From contig BBSY01000003.1 of assembly GCA_000974665.1 (NCBI GenBank), positions 992,001-1,056,000 of the forward strand: a stretch of DNA of 64,000 nt, in the 5' to 3' direction. A program made the translations under genes and the position numbers. Numbering within the stretch: the first letter of the stretch is position 1; the number at the start of each line of letters is the position of its first letter. Source of the DNA: an alpha proteobacterium U9-1i (GTDB lineage Bacteria; Pseudomonadota; Alphaproteobacteria; Caulobacterales; Aquidulcibacteraceae). Shown here in pieces: positions 33,298 through 41,561 of the stretch. The notes beneath the pieces are model-generated. The model did no database searches and had not been told where the DNA came from. It saw only the letters and a program-made list of their open reading frames with translations.

Positions 33298-34221
33298 TCA
33301 GAGCCGGTGCTGCACAATCTCGGTGATGCTACGGCCGGTCTCGGTGCGGGTGATGAACACAACCATATCCACGGCCGCGTTGATGAGGCGTGTGGGCGGC
33401 GCAGCACTGGCCTCCATCGCCAAATCCTCGAGCCGCGGCAACGCATCTGCGGCTGAGTTGGCGTGCAAAGTAAGCAGCCCGCCGGGATGCCCGGTGTTCC
33501 ACGCTTTGAGAACCTCAAGAGCTGCGCCGTCGCGAACTTCTCCTACGACGATCCGATCGGGGCGCAACCGAAGCGTCATCTTCACCAGATCGCGCATCGA
33601 CATTTGCGGCTCGGTTCGCTTGGTCAGCATCTGCACGCTGTTGGGGCTGGCGCAATGAAGTTCGCAGGTGTCTTCTAAAATGATCACGCGTGCTGTGAGG
33701 AAGGGTGTTTCGGCGAGTAAGGCATTTAGCAGGGTCGTCTTTCCGGAGCCTGTGCCGCCCGCGACAACAATATTTCGCCGGTGCGCCACGGCTGCGCGCA
33801 AGACATCGGCTTGAGCCCTTGTTGCGATGCCGGCGGTCACATAGTCGTCGAGTTCAAAAATACGCGACGGTCGTTTACGGATAGCGATCACCGGCGCCTC
33901 GACGAGCGGCGGTAGCAGCGCCTGCACCCTGGCTGCACTATCCGGGAGAATAGTCGAGAGCGCCGGGCGTTCGGCGCCGACGGTTTCACCCGCTTCGTGC
34001 GCCAGCAAACGAATGGCGGTTTCGCGCTCCGCGATCGAAAGTGTGTGCGCAGTCAGTTCAAGACCCCGTCCTAATCGATCGAGCCACAGGCGACCGTCAG
34101 CGTTCACGAGCGCCTCGACAACGTCGGCTTCGCTCAACGCATGCGCGACGGCCGGCCCCAGCGCCCGCACCAAGGCTGAGCGGCGGCGAGCCGAAACGAG
34201 CGCATATCCATCGCCGCTCAT
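33298..34221 (-). CDS. trbB: Conjugal transfer ATPase TrbB (VirB11-type)
   Basis: The 307-residue hexameric ATPase shows Walker A VVAGGTGSGKTTLLNALL, a His box in RDLVKMTLRLRPDRIVVGEVRDGAA and the Walker B/Asp box region. VirB11 ATPases switch the secretion machine between pilus assembly and DNA transfer. ATG 34221 overlaps the stop of the CopG-like gene, so the two are coupled. Confidence 0.95.
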   Translation of the reverse strand: MSGDGYALVSARRRSALVRALGPAVAHALSEADVVEALVNADGRLWLDRLGRGLELTAHTLSIAERETAIRLLAHEAGETVGAERPALSTILPDSAARVQALLPPLVEAPVIAIRKRPSRIFELDDYVTAGIATRAQADVLRAAVAHRRNIVVAGGTGSGKTTLLNALLAETPFLTARVIILEDTCELHCASPNSVQMLTKRTEPQMSMRDLVKMTLRLRPDRIVVGEVRDGAALEVLKAWNTGHPGGLLTLHANSAADALPRLEDLAMEASAAPPTRLINAAVDMVVFITRTETGRSITEIVQHRL

Positions 34222-34667
34222 GGCGCCGTCGCTCCGAAGTCTCCGCCGGCACCGGTCGCGTCCTCGCCATTCGGGACACTACCGCCGCTGATCGAGCGCC
34301 CGCCCCGCAAAGCATTGGCGACCATTTGCAGAAACCGCTCGAACCGGGCCTCCGCACTCGCGGCAGCGCTGTCTTCCAGCGCTTCGTCTATCGGAGGATT
34401 GTGCTCGAGCCACACGCGAATGAAGAGCAGCAACACTTCTTTGACGATGAGCCCCTCGCCGATCACCTTGTCGAGGCGCGCGTCCAAACGGCTTGCCTGC
34501 CGCTGGTCGCTGACCGGCGGCAGCGGGTCGCCATCTCGGCCAGCGTATCGCGCGCGCACCGCCTCGGCGATGACTGACGATTCCGAGCGGTGCTGATCGC
34601 GGGCAATCTTCTCGATTTTGACTTCGAGATCGCGGGTCAGATAAACGGTGATGCCCTTGCGTGGCAC
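34218..34667 (-). CDS. Ribbon-helix-helix (CopG-like) regulator of the transfer genes
   Basis: The 149-residue protein begins with a ribbon-helix-helix motif (GITVYLTRDLEVKIEKIARD, SESSVIAEAVRARYAG) of the CopG/Arc type, followed by a helical C-terminal extension with an IVKEVLLLFIRVWLEHNPP segment. Such proteins stand between traG and trbB in trb clusters of alphaproteobacteria and probably regulate transfer or act as an accessory relaxosome factor. GTG 34667 is preferred because AAGGGA is ten bases upstream; a TTG at 34676 overlapping the traG stop is the alternative. Confidence 0.8.
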   Translation of the reverse strand: MPRKGITVYLTRDLEVKIEKIARDQHRSESSVIAEAVRARYAGRDGDPLPPVSDQRQASRLDARLDKVIGEGLIVKEVLLLFIRVWLEHNPPIDEALEDSAAASAEARFERFLQMVANALRGGRSISGGSVPNGEDATGAGGDFGATAP

Positions 34668-34672
34668 GGGGC

Positions 34673-36667
34673 TCAAATCCCTTTCGAGCGCGGCGGCTCG
34701 GTTATTCGCGAGCCATCGGGATTGCGAAAGCTGGCGAGCGCGAGGTCGGAGATCTTTGGCCCCGCTTCGGGGAGCGCCGGTGGCGGCGCGGTCGGCGCAA
34801 CCTTCGCTTCATCCGCTTCGAACAAGTCGGATTGCGCGCGGGGCGGCGTTGACGGCTCCGGCCGCTTCGCTGGCGTCACCGGCTTTTTCTCCTTCACCAG
34901 GCGGCCGAGAGCGCGCACGTCGCGCCACTCATTGTCATGTACGAGCGCGGCGCCAATGGGCGCGGCGGGCCGCAAGCGCTCGGCGAAGATTCGCTCCTGA
35001 TCGAATCGGAGTTTCTTCGAGCGGATGGGCTTGCAACCAGAAACGAAAATGAGCTGTTGGTCCAGAGGAAGACCGCGCACGTCTCCAGGCAGCAGCAACG
35101 GCCGGCGCTCTTCGCGATAGGTAATGGCGCCTTTCTTCGGACCTAGGATTGAGCGGGGCCGATGTTCACTTTCCTGCGGGCGCATCTCCCACACTTCGCC
35201 GCCCATTTCGGCAATGTGTTTTGCGGTCTCTGGATCGGCTGCAGCGAATGACGTCACGCAATGACAATTGTCGAGGATGACGTTGTCGCGACCGTAGGAC
35301 TTGATGACGTGATTGAGCGACTGACACACAAGGAATGCTTTGAGGCCATAACCGGCCATCGCGCCCATCATCTTCTCGAAGAAGTCGAGACGGCCGAGTT
35401 GAGGAAACTCGTCGAGCATCAGCAACAGGCGATGACGCTTCTCACGGCCATGGCCGTCCCGGGTCTGCTCTTCCATCAATGTGCGCGCGACCTGACCGAT
35501 GAAGAGACGCATCAGCGGCATGAGGCGTGGGCCATCTGATGGTGGCGGCTGGAGGTAAAGCGTGACGGGCCGCTCTGCGCACATGAGATCGCCGATGCGG
35601 AAGTCGGAGCGGCTCGTTTTCTCGACCACGACCGGATCGGCGAAGATGCCGAAGAAGGATTCCGCAGTTGCCTTGATGCCAGAGCGAAGACGCTCCTCGC
35701 CGGTTAAATAGGAGGTGGAGGCGTGCAGAACCTCAGGGTGCACCTCTGGCATGCTGGTGCGCGGATTAAGGCGATGAAGCGTCGAGCGCATCTCGTCGGC
35801 GGCGCGGTCGAGGTCGGCGAGCTTTTCGCGCACGACCGCAAGCGTTTTGCGCTCCAGCGGTTCAGTGTAGAGCACGTGCAGGATGACGCCGGTTAGAATG
35901 TTCTTGGCGCTGTCATTCCAGAACCGCTCGCCGCCGCGTGTTTGCCCGTGTGGATCGACGATGATGTCGACCACGTTCTGAACATCGCGAACTTCGTTTT
36001 CGCCTTTGCGAATTTCAAGGAGCGGATTGAAGCAATTGGATGAGCTCTGGGTCGGCGCAAAGCGCAAGACTGGCCCCAACAGCGCGCGATACCCAGACGC
36101 GCCCGGAAAGCCGTGCCGGGGGTCGCCGTGGTCGAGTTCTCCTTTCACGTCGAGCACGATTGCCGATCCGCTCCATGACAGAAGCGTCGGCACGATGTGA
36201 CCGCGGCCTTTGCCAGAACGCGAAGCGCCGATCAGAATCTGATGGCCCGACCCGTCATAAGCCAGGATTTCATCTTGAAACCTGCCGAGGATAACGCCCT
36301 GCTCGGCAAAGAGACCGGCCGACTCTATGTCGGCGAAGTTTGCCCAAGCGTCCTTGCCGAACGGTTTGAGCTGAAACCGTTGTCGTAACCCGAGAGCCGC
36401 AACAAGAATGCTCGCCGCGAAGCCGGCCAGCACGACAAGGCGTGCGACCGCGAATGGTTTGGGAAAGCGATCTGACCAGCGCTCAGTCCATTCGAACACC
36501 GCCCAAGGCGCATAGAGCGCGCCGGCTTCCGTTCTCATCCACGGTCCGCCCAGCGCCGGCTGATACGCGAAAACTTGCGCCAGATATTGCGTGGCGGCCC
36601 CTGCTCCGATCAGCGCGATCAAAAGTGAAATGGCAATGATGATTGCGCTGCGCATGTCCGCTCGCAT
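34673..36667 (-). CDS. traG: Type IV coupling protein TraG (VirD4-type)
   Basis: The 664-residue protein has two N-terminal transmembrane segments (IIIAISLLIALIGAGAA and FAVARLVVLAGFAASILVAAL), Walker A ILIGASRSGKGRGHI and Walker B LLLMLDEFPQLG, and a C-terminal cytosolic domain rich in Pro and Ala. It recruits the DNA-protein substrate to the channel. ATG 36667 is used; ATG 36655 is an alternative. No relaxase gene follows or precedes it. Confidence 0.94.
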   Translation of the reverse strand: MRADMRSAIIIAISLLIALIGAGAATQYLAQVFAYQPALGGPWMRTEAGALYAPWAVFEWTERWSDRFPKPFAVARLVVLAGFAASILVAALGLRQRFQLKPFGKDAWANFADIESAGLFAEQGVILGRFQDEILAYDGSGHQILIGASRSGKGRGHIVPTLLSWSGSAIVLDVKGELDHGDPRHGFPGASGYRALLGPVLRFAPTQSSSNCFNPLLEIRKGENEVRDVQNVVDIIVDPHGQTRGGERFWNDSAKNILTGVILHVLYTEPLERKTLAVVREKLADLDRAADEMRSTLHRLNPRTSMPEVHPEVLHASTSYLTGEERLRSGIKATAESFFGIFADPVVVEKTSRSDFRIGDLMCAERPVTLYLQPPPSDGPRLMPLMRLFIGQVARTLMEEQTRDGHGREKRHRLLLMLDEFPQLGRLDFFEKMMGAMAGYGLKAFLVCQSLNHVIKSYGRDNVILDNCHCVTSFAAADPETAKHIAEMGGEVWEMRPQESEHRPRSILGPKKGAITYREERRPLLLPGDVRGLPLDQQLIFVSGCKPIRSKKLRFDQERIFAERLRPAAPIGAALVHDNEWRDVRALGRLVKEKKPVTPAKRPEPSTPPRAQSDLFEADEAKVAPTAPPPALPEAGPKISDLALASFRNPDGSRITEPPRSKGI

Positions 36668-36868
36668 TTGGCGTCGCAAGCCACCGTGCGCCGTCGGGCG
36701 CGCCGCGTCATTGGGCCGAAGAGCCCATTGCCAAGAGGTTATTTCCCTAGCTACGGGAATTGCGCTAAACGCTTGATCTCCTTACGGCTCGCGTCCTAAC
36801 CTTCGTCAGGAGACGTGTTCGCATCTTTCGGTTTGATACGGTGGCGTGAGCAAATAGGCTTCGACCCG

Positions 36869-37228
36869 ATGAGACACGCAACACAGTCTGGATCTGACAC
36901 GCTCGGTGATGGGGCGCGCCTCTGCGAGGAACATTTCAGAGCACACGGCCTAATTATCCTCGCCCGGGTACGGGAGTCAGATCGAGCTATGGACCTAGCG
37001 CTCAGTTCGACTGCTGGGGATGTTCTAACCGTTGTACGCTGTGTCGGCCGGATCGAACCCGCCGATTATCGCGCTCTGCGGACGATGCTCATCCAAGGGG
37101 ACTTCAACGGCGCCGCATTGATCTTTACGGAAGAAGACCGGCCACGCCTTCCGAGCGAGATACCATCCTATCCTCTGGCGGGGGTGCATGAACTTGCCGC
37201 TTTCCTCTCCAAGAAGAGCGCCAAATAA
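36869..37228 (+). CDS. Small protein of unknown function
   Basis: The 119-residue protein has an alternating strand-helix look (VLTVVRCVGRIEPADYRALR, MLIQGDFNGAALIFTEEDRP, HELAAFLSKKSAK). The GxI-x-x-DYxxLxxMLxxGDF pattern resembles unnamed proteins on integrative elements of alphaproteobacteria. ATG 36869 is favoured because the residues before it are low-complexity. No domain was identified. Confidence 0.5.
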   Translation: MRHATQSGSDTLGDGARLCEEHFRAHGLIILARVRESDRAMDLALSSTAGDVLTVVRCVGRIEPADYRALRTMLIQGDFNGAALIFTEEDRPRLPSEIPSYPLAGVHELAAFLSKKSAK

Positions 37229-37279
37229 CGCTCATTCTGCGTGTTCTTCGAACGAGCGCTCGCGGGTAACTCAACCCAC

Positions 37280-37522
37280 TTAGCGTTTCAAACGTACGCC
37301 CGCGCCGCCATCTTTGCTCGACTTGGGATCGAGGAAAATCACGCCCGCGCTTTCCAGTGCACGGCGAACAGCGTCTACGTTGGCGTCAGTGCTGCGCTCT
37401 GGGCCCATCGCACCCTCCATTCGCTTAATCGTAGGCACTGACAGCTTCGATTTCGCGGCCAAGTCCTTTTGACTCCAATCCAAGAGAGCGCGTGCAGCTC
37501 GAACTTGTGCAGCAGTTAGCAT
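37280..37522 (-). CDS. XRE-family HTH regulator
   Basis: The 80-residue protein is a single Cro/CI-type helix-turn-helix domain: LTAAQVRAARALLDWSQKDL, AAKSKLSVPTIKRME, then VDAVRRALESAGVIF. It starts at ATG 37522. Its promoter region carries GGGAT-N6-ATCCC (37537-37552), a likely autoregulatory operator that also serves the divergent gene at 37617. Confidence 0.85.
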   Translation of the reverse strand: MLTAAQVRAARALLDWSQKDLAAKSKLSVPTIKRMEGAMGPERSTDANVDAVRRALESAGVIFLDPKSSKDGGAGVRLKR

Positions 37523-37536
37523 GAGAATGCGCCTTT

Positions 37537-37552
37537 GGGATTATTTGATCCC
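37537..37552. promoter_or_regulatory. Palindromic operator candidate between XRE gene and divergent gene
   Basis: The 16-mer GGGATTATTTGATCCC is a perfect inverted repeat with a six-base spacer, 15 bases upstream of the XRE start. A second GGGATCAT half-like motif lies at 37588-37595, and CCTTTGGG repeats flank the palindrome. This spacing and position suit autoregulation by the XRE protein. Confidence 0.55.
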
Positions 37553-37616
37553 TTTGGGTTGACTGTACGGGTCGAAGTGATACGTTCGGGATCATCATAG
37601 ACCGAAAGGGTTAGAA

Positions 37617-38102
37617 ATGTCCCGACGACCGCCTCTGGCGGCGAACGAGAGTGCGCGCCCCGACGATCCCACCCGCAGACTTATCTTGAGCGCTGCCGCC
37701 GTGCCGCTCCTCCCCGGCGCGGCGCGCGCTGCCGACCCTGCCGCTGAGGCGTGCCAAGCTTGGCTCGCGCGCGACGCAGAACATGAGCGTCTCGCGGTTC
37801 AATGGAGCCGGCTGGAGGCCCGCCTGCATCGCGAGCACAACTGGATGAAGCTAACGCGCGCTCAGCGTCGGCGTTTTCCTGAGTGCCGTGAGTTGGACGA
37901 TATCGACGATCGCATTGAAGCGCTTAGCGACGAAAACGGCGCCTTGCTCAAGACGCTTCCAGCCATCGTCGCCGCGTCACAGATTGGCATTTGCGCCAAG
38001 CTCACCATTGTCATCAAGGAGACGAAGAACGACTGTGAGGATGTGCATAGCCTGATCTTGAGCATCCTGCGCGATTATCGCGCACTGCATGGAGACGCGT
38101 GA
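37617..38102 (+). CDS. Probable exported protein of unknown function
   Basis: The 161-residue protein begins with an Arg-rich segment and a hydrophobic stretch (RRLILSAAAVPLLPGAARAAD), close to a twin-arginine or Sec signal, followed by a helical, acidic body with AWLARDAEHERLAVQWSRLE and ending RDYRALHGD. The gene family is often found on integrative elements but has no known role. It lies divergent to the XRE regulator. The next gene starts five bases later. Confidence 0.55.
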   Translation: MSRRPPLAANESARPDDPTRRLILSAAAVPLLPGAARAADPAAEACQAWLARDAEHERLAVQWSRLEARLHREHNWMKLTRAQRRRFPECRELDDIDDRIEALSDENGALLKTLPAIVAASQIGICAKLTIVIKETKNDCEDVHSLILSILRDYRALHGDA

Positions 38103-38106
38103 GGCC

Positions 38107-38406
38107 ATGACCCGCGCGTCCCGCCGCAACGTGGTTGCCGCGATGGGCGCAGCGCCCCTCATGGCACGAGGCGACTTCGCCAAAGCCGCTCTGGCTGATC
38201 CGGTCCTTGTCCGTTGCGCCAATCTGTTGCGCCGCCGCGAGGCGCTGATGGGCGCTTGGAGCGACCACGAGCTGACGTACTCTCGATGGATCATGGAATG
38301 GAAGGTTGAGGCGTGCGCCGAAACCCAATTCGAGCACCACACCCTCTGCGCGGGACCACTTTCTGCCGTTGCTTGCCAACCGGAGAGCATGAGCATGAGG
38401 TTGTAA
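38107..38406 (+). CDS. Related exported protein, probably truncated
   Basis: The 99-residue protein starts MTRASRRNVVAAMGAAPLMA, a twin-arginine-like leader, then DPVLVRCANLLRRREALMGAW, similar in layout to the preceding gene. Its C-terminus after EWKVEACAE looks unlike the family, and a normal helical body of 60 or more residues is missing, so the gene is probably broken near 38310. It could be a decayed paralogue of the gene at 37617. Confidence 0.45.
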   Translation: MTRASRRNVVAAMGAAPLMARGDFAKAALADPVLVRCANLLRRREALMGAWSDHELTYSRWIMEWKVEACAETQFEHHTLCAGPLSAVACQPESMSMRL

Positions 38407-38924
38407 TCAGCGCGGGCAGGATGAGGCGCTCGTAGAGCTTCATCGCGCACTACTCGAACCATCGCGGAAACAGATGATCACCACGCTGTTTTCAGCGCTC
38501 TCCCGGACCTTATTCGTTTGCGAAGAAAATAGCGGCCTTTCACTGTTACCGCGAAGCTCAGGGCGAAATGTGGACACCGATAATGCGCCGGCCTTTGTCA
38601 CACACCAGGAGCATGCTAACCCGCGTTCCAGCAGCGATAGGCGCAGCGCCGACACGGAGCATCGACCTTGTTTCAGGTTGGCGTGTGTTACGTCGGATTG
38701 CACGAACAGGATTAGATTAGCCGGATAGGCGAGCGGCGCGCCGACGTGTCCGCTTCAGCGATTTTTGCTATTGTCATCCTGACACGATGTGAAAAACTCT
38801 TTGCTCCCGCGCACGCGCGGCTTGGGTAGGCGGGCGCTAAGCCGCAGCACAGAAGCAACAAGACCTACCTAGCGACCGACTGAAGCCTGCCGCATCAAGT
38901 GCGGCAGGTCGCCTTTGCGATTTA
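38407..38924. other. Gene-poor stretch near the possible right end of the island
   Basis: The 518 bases hold no gene that I can support; the two short overlapping frames at 38440-38728 have no start context or family. It ends in a strong plus-strand hairpin at 38886-38908. This is the point where mobile-element genes give way to more ordinary chromosomal genes, so the right end of the island may lie here or further on; no copy of the radC core was seen. Confidence 0.4.
38886..38908 (+). terminator. Hairpin, possible intrinsic terminator
   Basis: CCTGCCGCA, loop TCAAG and TGCGGCAGG form a perfect 9-bp stem. On the plus strand it is followed by TCGCCTTT, on the minus strand by no T-run, so it would act on a plus-strand transcript, possibly a small RNA beginning somewhere in 38770-38880. 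The evidence is only the stem and the weak T content. Confidence 0.45.
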
Positions 38925-39125
38925 TCAGCTGGCGCCAAAGCGGTTTGCCGGCGAAGACCGCGCTAGCCATTCGTGCAGATCATCTTCGGTATCGATCGGG
39001 CCCGCGTTTGCGAAGATCTCCCGCACCATAAGGCGCACCACGTCTCGTTCGAGCGCGTCGGCGGCGGGCGCGTCGCCTGTCCTGCTCAAGGGGGCGCTGC
39101 GGTCAGGATGCACGACAATCGCCAT
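38925..39125 (-). CDS. Small acidic protein, uncertain
   Basis: The 66-residue frame begins MAIVVHPDRSAPLS and ends in an acidic helix (GPIDTEDDLHEWLARSS). Its start overlaps the end of the glycosyltransferase gene by 23 bases, as coupled genes do. No family was recognised and codon usage cannot prove expression, so it is listed as possible only. Confidence 0.35.
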   Translation of the reverse strand: MAIVVHPDRSAPLSRTGDAPAADALERDVVRLMVREIFANAGPIDTEDDLHEWLARSSPANRFGAS

Positions 39126-40647
39126 CCACGCCTCGGAGCGGCCAATAGGCGAAGCGGTCGATGCGCGTGCTGCTGCGACGCAAAGGCGCCTCAACAAACC
39201 GAGGCGAGCCTTCAGGGAGCGGCAAGTCGCGGGTCGCTAGGAACGCCGCCAAATCCGGCGGCAAGTCATCGCCCGCGTTGCGAGCGTTCCAAACCAGGAC
39301 GCACTGACCGGCGCCGCCAAGACCGGGTTGCGGGACCACATAATTGGCTGCGTAGACGCGCGAGTCCGGGAACGCCAAGCGAAGATTACCGGCGAGATTG
39401 TAATGGTCGGCAACGAGGGTTCCGCCGCTGAAGCCATGGCTTGCAAGATCGTCAACGAGCGCCGGCGTCGCCATTTCTTCCCAGCAGCGATTGCAGGTGC
39501 GGTGCTGCAGAAGCGCCCGCCCGCTCAATGCGCCAAAACCAAGCAGCGCCACGATCAAAAGACCCCACGCCCAGCGTCCCATCAGAGAAGGCGCGCCCTC
39601 GCGCCGGTCGAGCCACAAGAACACCGAGAGCGGCGCGGTGAGCAGAGCGAACGTGAAATAGCGTTCTTCGAACTGCGCTGCGCGCAGCACGAAGACATCC
39701 AGGATGAGAATGCCAAAGGCGAAGACGCTGATCAAAGGAACGGCGCGCTCCCAAGGCGCAAGCGGGCGCGCCGGCGCGCCAGCGGAGCGCCACGCCAGTG
39801 CCAGCATGACAAGCAAGAGGCCCGCATAGCTTAACGCGCCGACACCAAGCGCGCCAAGACCAGCGAGAACGTCCTGGAGATAGGAGGCGGGGGCTTCCGC
39901 ACCCTGCTTTTCCACCAAGAACGCGATGAAATCGAAGCGCGGGCCGAGCATCCAAAGCGCGTGTGGCGCAAACAATGTGACCGCAACAGCCAAGCTCAGC
40001 AGCATGCCCCAATCGCCGAGAGTCGCGCGTAGGGCGCGCTGGGTGAGCAATGCCGCGACGAGCGGTGCGAAGAACAGGATGAAGGAATACTTCGCCAAAA
40101 AACCCAGGCCGATGAGGAGGCCGAAGATCGCGTAGTTGAGCAGCGTGCGCTGCTCGCTTACGCGAATAGCCGCCCAAAGAACGGCCAGACACGCCACCGC
40201 AAGCAAGAGCGTATGCGTAAGCGCGGTGTGAACAGTCCAAGCAAAAGGGGCGAGCAAAGTCAGCGATAAAGCCGCAAGCGCCGCCATGGACGAACTTGAG
40301 AGCAGCCGTTTGCCGGAGAGAAACGCAAACACATAGCAGAGCCCGACGAGTGCGTATTTGAGAATGACGTGCGCTATCAGGTTGACGCCGAAAACGCCGT
40401 AGGCGCCCATCAGCAGCCAAGTGTGCAAAGGCGGATTGCGCGGATGATAGCCCCAGGCCCACGCCTGCGCTGCGACCGCTTCTTGGACATCGTTCTTGCC
40501 GATGTTCGGCGTCTCCCACAGACGAAGCGCTACGTGGGCGACGAGATAGAGTCCAATGACGACCCAGAAAAAATAGGGAGAGCTGAGGACGCTTGTGCGG
40601 GTCGGCGGATTGGTCGCCGCGACTGCGTTCTCAACGACTGCGCTCAT
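39103..40647 (-). CDS. Glycosyltransferase family 39 (ArnT/PMT-like) membrane protein
   Basis: The 514-residue polytopic protein has about 10-12 membrane helices. Near its start is ETPNIGKNDVQEAVAAQAWAW followed by YHPRNPPLHTWLL, the PMT_2 family pattern in which an acidic residue after the first helix is catalytic. These enzymes transfer sugars from polyprenyl phosphates to lipids or proteins at the periplasmic face. The C-terminal 110 residues form a soluble periplasmic domain with CNRCWEEM Cys residues. ATG 40647 is chosen as the first good start before the membrane region. Acceptor and sugar are unknown. Confidence 0.85.
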   Translation of the reverse strand: MSAVVENAVAATNPPTRTSVLSSPYFFWVVIGLYLVAHVALRLWETPNIGKNDVQEAVAAQAWAWGYHPRNPPLHTWLLMGAYGVFGVNLIAHVILKYALVGLCYVFAFLSGKRLLSSSSMAALAALSLTLLAPFAWTVHTALTHTLLLAVACLAVLWAAIRVSEQRTLLNYAIFGLLIGLGFLAKYSFILFFAPLVAALLTQRALRATLGDWGMLLSLAVAVTLFAPHALWMLGPRFDFIAFLVEKQGAEAPASYLQDVLAGLGALGVGALSYAGLLLVMLALAWRSAGAPARPLAPWERAVPLISVFAFGILILDVFVLRAAQFEERYFTFALLTAPLSVFLWLDRREGAPSLMGRWAWGLLIVALLGFGALSGRALLQHRTCNRCWEEMATPALVDDLASHGFSGGTLVADHYNLAGNLRLAFPDSRVYAANYVVPQPGLGGAGQCVLVWNARNAGDDLPPDLAAFLATRDLPLPEGSPRFVEAPLRRSSTRIDRFAYWPLRGVDGDCRAS

Positions 40648-40874
40648 CCTTGGCGCTCCGGCGCCCGCTGCGACTGCGCCGCATATGCGGACGCGCGTGG
40701 GCGACGGCTTCAAGCGTTAGGCGCGCGCGCATTGGCGGGGTCTTTCGCGCAGGTTGAAGTTTCCCAATGTCAGGGAGCGAACGGCAAATCGAGAGATCAT
40801 TGGGAAACCCCAATTTGACGCGCCTGCTAGCAAGGGTAGCGTCTTGTCGGGGCGTACGGGACCGGAGGTTCGCC

Positions 40875-41201
40875 ATGACGACGACCGCGCAAACAAGTTA
40901 CGCATCTGGCGCGATCAGTTCGCCTGCGGCCACATTCGTCGCGTCAGCGATCGCCGCTATCGTGTATGTCGGTGTTTGCGGGGCCGCAGCCCTCTACTTA
41001 GCTGACGGCGGATTCGAAATTCTCGGCGCAACTTTTATCGGGGCGGTTTTTGGCGCAACGGCAAAAGCCGGATTCGATTCCAGATTCGAGCGCGTCGCCA
41101 GCTATTCCTATGCTGGCATGTGGATCGGCATCATGCTTGCTGGCCTATTGCACGAGCCGCTGGCGCGCCTGTTTGAGTTGGCGGGATCGGTGTTGGCCTA
41201 G
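40875..41201 (+). CDS. Small membrane protein of unknown function
   Basis: The 108-residue protein has three hydrophobic segments (AATFVASAIAAIVYVGVCGAA, ATFIGAVFGATA and AGMWIGIMLAGLLH) and no charged motif. GGAGG precedes the ATG at 40875 by six bases. It stands between the glycosyltransferase and the two-component system but on the opposite strand, and may be a stress membrane protein. No family was recognised. Confidence 0.65.
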   Translation: MTTTAQTSYASGAISSPAATFVASAIAAIVYVGVCGAAALYLADGGFEILGATFIGAVFGATAKAGFDSRFERVASYSYAGMWIGIMLAGLLHEPLARLFELAGSVLA

Positions 41202-41219
41202 GCCATCTCGGGCGCGTGA

Positions 41220-41399
41220 TCAGCGGTCTGGGGGATCATCGTCACGGGGTCGTTCTGCCTCAGATCGTCTTTTGCGACGGGCGAGGAAGTGAGTGATCTC
41301 GGCCCATGCGACGATGCCGCCGAAGAACAAGAGACCGAGCGCGAACACCGTGCGCGGGTCGAGCGCGATTTGGAGAAAGGCGTGCACCGGGGCTCCCAT
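41220..41399 (-). CDS. 59-residue single-helix membrane protein, paralogue of 57271-57456
   Basis: A 59-residue frame starts at ATG 41399 and stops at 41220. Its middle is a membrane helix (TVFALGLLFFGGIVAWAEI), preceded by APVHAFLQIALDPR and followed by a basic then acidic tail. It is not a shadow, because a second gene 16 kb away encodes a similar protein: APVQQFLQFALDPR, VVFAG then LFGGLVLFAEIT in the same order. It lies 162 bases downstream of the histidine kinase on the same strand and may be a late gene of that operon. Family and role are unknown; conservation between the two copies argues that it is real. Confidence 0.6.
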   Translation of the reverse strand: MGAPVHAFLQIALDPRTVFALGLLFFGGIVAWAEITHFLARRKRRSEAERPRDDDPPDR

Positions 41400-41561
41400 G
41401 TCTCAGGCGGCGGCCGAGTTGTTGCGCGTTGTCGGGAAGATTGTATCTCTAACACGCCTGCGTCTGGCGCCACTGAAAGCCGCAGCAACGCGCGAGACAC
41501 GAGACCACCTGATTTGCTTGCGTCACTTTGGGCTCGGACCAGAGGCGGCCCGGTCGCCACT

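Noticed and set aside
38440-38728. Two overlapping short frames on opposite strands that might be an insertion-sequence remnant
   Set aside because: Neither shows a transposase motif, terminal inverted repeat or target duplication that I could see.
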